Shown in pieces: positions 61,292-64,000 of a stretch of DNA of 64,000 nucleotides. The notes beneath the pieces are model-generated. The model saw nothing but the letters and a program-made list of their open reading frames with translations. It did not search any database and was not told the DNA's origin. The position numbers and the translations under genes were made by a program. How positions within the stretch are numbered: position 1 is the first letter of the stretch; each line of letters starts with the position of its first letter. Source of the DNA: Devosia pacifica (lineage in GTDB: Bacteria; Pseudomonadota; Alphaproteobacteria; Rhizobiales; Devosiaceae); the NCBI RefSeq assembly GCF_014652635.1, contig NZ_BMZE01000001.1:1250051-1314050 (forward strand), in the 5' to 3' direction.

Positions 61292-62278
61292 TTAGGGTCC
61301 GCTTGCCGACGTGTCGGCTACGCGCGATCTCATCGGCCAAGCTTGGGCAAAATGGCATGCGGCTGCGTGATTGTCTGCGACCTGCGCAAGCGGGGGCTCT
61401 TCACGCTTGCAAAGTTCCTGCGCCAAGGGGCAGCGGGTATGGAACCGGCAACCCGACGGGATGTTGACCGGGCTGGGCGGATCGCCTTGCAGCAAAATGC
61501 GCTCGCGCCGCTTATCTGGGTGGGACGCCGGCACGGCAGAAAGCAGGGCTTCCGAATAGGGATGCTGCGGCGCCGAAAAGAAAGACGACTTGGGCGCCAA
61601 CTCGACGATCTTGCCCAAATACATCACCGCAACTCGATCAGCGATGTGCTTCACTGTCGCCATGTCATGTGAGATAAAAAGATAGGCGGTACCCTTATCC
61701 TCCTGCATGTCCTGCAGAATGTTAATCACTTGCGAGCGTACGGAAACGTCAAGTGCTGAAACGGGCTCGTCGGCAACAATTAGACGTGGCCCCAACGCGA
61801 ATGCGCGGATGATGCCCAGTCGCTGGCGTTGCCCACCGGAAAATTGGCGCGGCCAATTGTTAACGTGCTTGGCGCTCAAGCCAACGGTTTTTAGCAGATC
61901 GGTCGCAGTATCGCGACGCTTCGCTCGTCCTTTTATTAAGCCATGCACTGCTAGGGGTTCGGTAACAATATCCCCCGCGGTCATTCGCGGATCAAGCGAA
62001 GAGAATGGATCTTGGAAAACGAACTGGATCTCCCTCCGAACCTCCTTGAGCGCTCGCTGCGACATGCGCCCCATGTCCTGTCCTTCAAACCGGATAGTGC
62101 CTTCCGTAGGATCAGTCAGCCGCAAAATCAGCCGAGATACGGTGGATTTACCGCAACCCGACTCGCCCACCAGCGCCAGCGTTTCACGCTCATCGAGTGA
62201 AAAGCTTACGCCATCCACGGCCCGCACGGCGCCGCCGAATACCTTTCTAAGGTCATTGGCTTCAAGCAGCTTGGTCAT
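61292..62278 (-). CDS. Oligopeptide-type ABC transporter ATP-binding protein (DppF/OppF-like)
   Basis: A 328-residue ATPase starting [20 protein letters not shown]. Walker A is GESGCGKST, signature FSGGQRQRLGIIRA, Walker B LIVADEPVSALDV and switch region FISHDMA. The C-terminal oligopeptide extension ends with the cysteine motif (CRFHTRCPLAQELCKREEP). ATG 62278 with GGAGGC upstream overlaps the preceding ATPase gene by 17 bases; the longer frame from 62482 lies inside that gene. It powers peptide or glycoside uptake. Confidence 0.94.
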   Translation of the reverse strand: MTKLLEANDLRKVFGGAVRAVDGVSFSLDERETLALVGESGCGKSTVSRLILRLTDPTEGTIRFEGQDMGRMSQRALKEVRREIQFVFQDPFSSLDPRMTAGDIVTEPLAVHGLIKGRAKRRDTATDLLKTVGLSAKHVNNWPRQFSGGQRQRLGIIRAFALGPRLIVADEPVSALDVSVRSQVINILQDMQEDKGTAYLFISHDMATVKHIADRVAVMYLGKIVELAPKSSFFSAPQHPYSEALLSAVPASHPDKRRERILLQGDPPSPVNIPSGCRFHTRCPLAQELCKREEPPLAQVADNHAAACHFAQAWPMRSRVADTSASGP

Positions 62279-63251
62279 CGCTTTGCCTCCTTGCCCAACA
62301 TGCAACCGATTGGTTGGGAGAAACGGGGTCAAGTTTCGGCACTTGGCTGTCGCACTTGGATCGCCGCTCTGGGCAACGCGGATGAAAGGCGCAGCCCGAT
62401 GGCATCTCCGATATGTGCGGGACTGCCCCACCGATAGCTGGCAAGCGCCGTTGCTCTGCCATTTCGAGCGTCGGCGTAGCATTCAGTAGGCCGATCGAAT
62501 ACGGGTGCTGCGGGCTGTCGAAAAGGTCGCGAACTCTAGCCTCTTCTACAATTCTTCCGCCATACATTACGTTCACCCGGTCGGCTATTTCAGCAACCAC
62601 ACCGAAATCGTGAGTAATGACGATGATGGCGAGATCCAGTTCTTTCTGTTTAGACCGCAACAGGTCGAGAATCTGCGCCTGAATGGTCACGTCCAGCGCC
62701 GTCGTGGGCTCATCGGCAATCAGCAGCTTGGGCTCACATGATAGAGCCATAGCGATCATGACCCGTTGGAGCATACCACCGCTCATCTCATGTGGATAAT
62801 TATCGATCCGGCGTTGTGGGTCTGGAATACCCACAGAAGCGAGCTGATCAATGGCCCGTGCACGTGCCGCTTTCGGAGAAAGTCCCATATGCTTGCGCAG
62901 CGGTGCAGCGATCTGGTCGCCTACCTTCATCACTGGATTGAGCGCTGACATCGGCTCCTGAAAGATCATCGAAATGTCGTTCCCGCGAAGGTACTCGAGT
63001 TTACCGCGAGATGCGCTGGTCAGTTCCTCGCCGTCAAACGACACCGACCCCGCGTTTATCCGCGCGGCATTTGGCAACAGCCGCATGGCAGCTAGCGCAG
63101 TCAAACTCTTGCCGGAACCAGACTCCCCCACCAGCCCGAGACACTCGCCGCGGTGGACGCTGAGATCTACTCCCCTCAGCGCTTGGACAGCATTTTCTCC
63201 ACTGCCGAAAGCGACTTGAAGATCTGAAATAGTCAAAAGCTGCTGGGTCAT
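62262..63251 (-). CDS. Oligopeptide-type ABC transporter ATP-binding protein (DppD/OppD-like)
   Basis: A 329-residue ATPase. Walker A is [13 protein letters not shown], signature [15 protein letters not shown], Walker [13 protein letters not shown] and switch VITHDFG. The C-terminal region has the oligopeptide cysteine motif ([15 protein letters not shown]). Its start overlaps the permease stop by four bases, and its end overlaps the DppF-like gene. The pair form the heterodimeric motor of the transporter. Confidence 0.94.
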   Translation of the reverse strand: MTQQLLTISDLQVAFGSGENAVQALRGVDLSVHRGECLGLVGESGSGKSLTALAAMRLLPNAARINAGSVSFDGEELTSASRGKLEYLRGNDISMIFQEPMSALNPVMKVGDQIAAPLRKHMGLSPKAARARAIDQLASVGIPDPQRRIDNYPHEMSGGMLQRVMIAMALSCEPKLLIADEPTTALDVTIQAQILDLLRSKQKELDLAIIVITHDFGVVAEIADRVNVMYGGRIVEEARVRDLFDSPQHPYSIGLLNATPTLEMAEQRRLPAIGGAVPHISEMPSGCAFHPRCPERRSKCDSQVPKLDPVSPNQSVACWARRQSDDQAA

Positions 63252-64000
63252 CTGGCGGCCCTATCCGGATCGAGGCGGTCGCGTAGGGCATCTCCAAGGA
63301 TGTTGAACGACAGCACGGTTAGAGTGATGGCGAGTCCGGCGAATAATGCCGGCAGTGGCGAACCAAAAATATTCTGCACGCCATAGCGTACAATGTTGCC
63401 CCATGAGGGGGCCGGCGGCTGCGCACCAAGGCCAATAAAACTTAACGTGGCCTCAAGACGAATAGCAGTTCCTACCCACAGAGTGGTCATAACCACTAGT
63501 GGCCCCGAAATATTAGGAAGCACGTGGCGCAGGATGGTAGAGTATGATGGCCTCCCCATTGCAATAGCCGCATCCACGTAGCCTTCTTGTCTAACCGAAA
63601 GAGCCGACGCGCGTGATAGCCGGATGAAACTCGGGATCAACGCGAAAGAAATGGCAACCGCTAGGTTTAGAATTCCCGGCCCCAACAGGGCTACGACTAA
63701 GACCCCAAGCAGTAGGGGATCAAATGACATCATCATATCGGTAATCCGGGTAATTACTCGTTCAGCCCAACCACCGAAGTAGGCCGCGGTGGTACCCATA
63801 CCGATCCCGATCACCGCCGCGATTAAAGGCGAGGCAAGGCCGATCGTCATTGACAGCCGCGTACCCTCGAGAATTCTGGAAAAGACATCACGCCCAAAGT
63901 CATCAGTCCCAAGCCAATATTCGGCACTTGGCCCTTCATCTCGGGATAGAAAGTTCTGCGCTAAAGGGTCGTGCGGTTGAATAAAGTCACCGAACACAAC
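63248..64000 (-). CDS. Oligopeptide-type ABC permease (DppC-like, N-terminus beyond right edge)
   Basis: The frame is open to the window edge (about 250 codons); the missing part is the first membrane segment. It contains HDPLAQNFLSRDEGPSAEYW then LGTDDFGRDVFSRILEGTRL, the DppC/OppC hallmark, four or five further membrane segments, and the EAA-type loop GYVDAAIAMGRPSYSTILRH. The binding protein and DppB-type partner should lie further right. The operon continues leftward with the two ATPase genes and two dehydrogenase genes. Confidence 0.93.
   Translation of the reverse strand, partial: VVFGDFIQPHDPLAQNFLSRDEGPSAEYWLGTDDFGRDVFSRILEGTRLSMTIGLASPLIAAVIGIGMGTTAAYFGGWAERVITRITDMMMSFDPLLLGVLVVALLGPGILNLAVAISFALIPSFIRLSRASALSVRQEGYVDAAIAMGRPSYSTILRHVLPNISGPLVVMTTLWVGTAIRLEATLSFIGLGAQPPAPSWGNIVRYGVQNIFGSPLPALFAGLAITLTVLSFNILGDALRDRLDPDRAAR

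Overview
The window looks like chromosomal DNA of a GC-rich alphaproteobacterium. Several ABC sugar, peptide and B12 systems, a tripartite tricarboxylate (Tct) system, LacI/TetR regulators beside catabolic operons, Tat-exported ferritin-like proteins and many GGAGG-type ribosome sites suggest Hyphomicrobiales, possibly near Devosiaceae. That placement is inference from gene content. No rRNA, tRNA, CRISPR array or intact mobile element was seen.

1-10.1 kb: a sugar operon. A LacI regulator (cut by the left edge) diverges across a perfect GTAAACGTTTAC operator from a Gfo/Idh/MocA dehydrogenase, a sugar isomerase/epimerase, a second LacI regulator (best start is a TTG just after two operator-like palindromes), a family-1 binding protein, two permeases, an ATPase and a GH127 beta-L-arabinofuranosidase with all expected catalytic and zinc residues. 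A strong terminator ends it. The system probably imports and cleaves arabinofuranosides.

10.2-15.6 kb: a phosphoesterase, a TetR regulator, a small unknown protein, a BON-MscS channel and a GGDEF-EAL protein. 16.4-21.8 kb: a curli-type amyloid locus with three curlin-repeat proteins, CsgF, the CsgG lipoprotein pore, and an Inh-like protease inhibitor with an SH3-like tail. CsgE and CsgD are not visible.

21.9-26.3 kb (minus): a cobalamin uptake operon (CbiX-like/ferredoxin protein, BtuF-, BtuC- and BtuD-type proteins) behind a B12 riboswitch. A perfect hairpin covers the first gene's ribosome site. 26.4-29.1 kb: copper genes (DUF2946-like, YcnI, CopC-CopD fusion). 29.1-31.1 kb: a flavin monooxygenase fragment, then a divergent TetR/aldo-keto reductase pair.

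31.5-39.6 kb: a cyanophycin locus with isoaspartyl peptidase, cyanophycinase, cyanophycin synthetase (overlapping, TTG start), an unassigned ATP-grasp protein and a CocE/NonD hydrolase. Making, degrading and finishing off the polymer are all encoded here. 39.7-42.0 kb: an IS3 transposase relic, a small unknown protein and two tandem Tat-exported ferritin-like proteins.

42.4-50.7 kb (minus): an eight-gene operon with TctC-TctA-TctB transport, a TIM-barrel isomerase, an enolase-superfamily enzyme, an NAD-dependent epimerase-like protein, a TetR regulator and a DHDPS-family lyase, probably for an undefined sugar acid. 51.7-57.9 kb: a membrane-spanning MerR-like/TPR regulator divergent from a 1460-residue exoprotein (beta-propeller, Calx-beta, Ala-rich region, poly-Gly linker, DUF4214). 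58.8-64 kb (minus): a peptide-type ABC transporter (cut at the right edge) with an LDH2-type dehydrogenase, an iron-type alcohol dehydrogenase and the dead stump of an aldehyde dehydrogenase. Several long spacers hold decayed genes: GNAT, ALDH, FAD monooxygenase and IS3 transposase.
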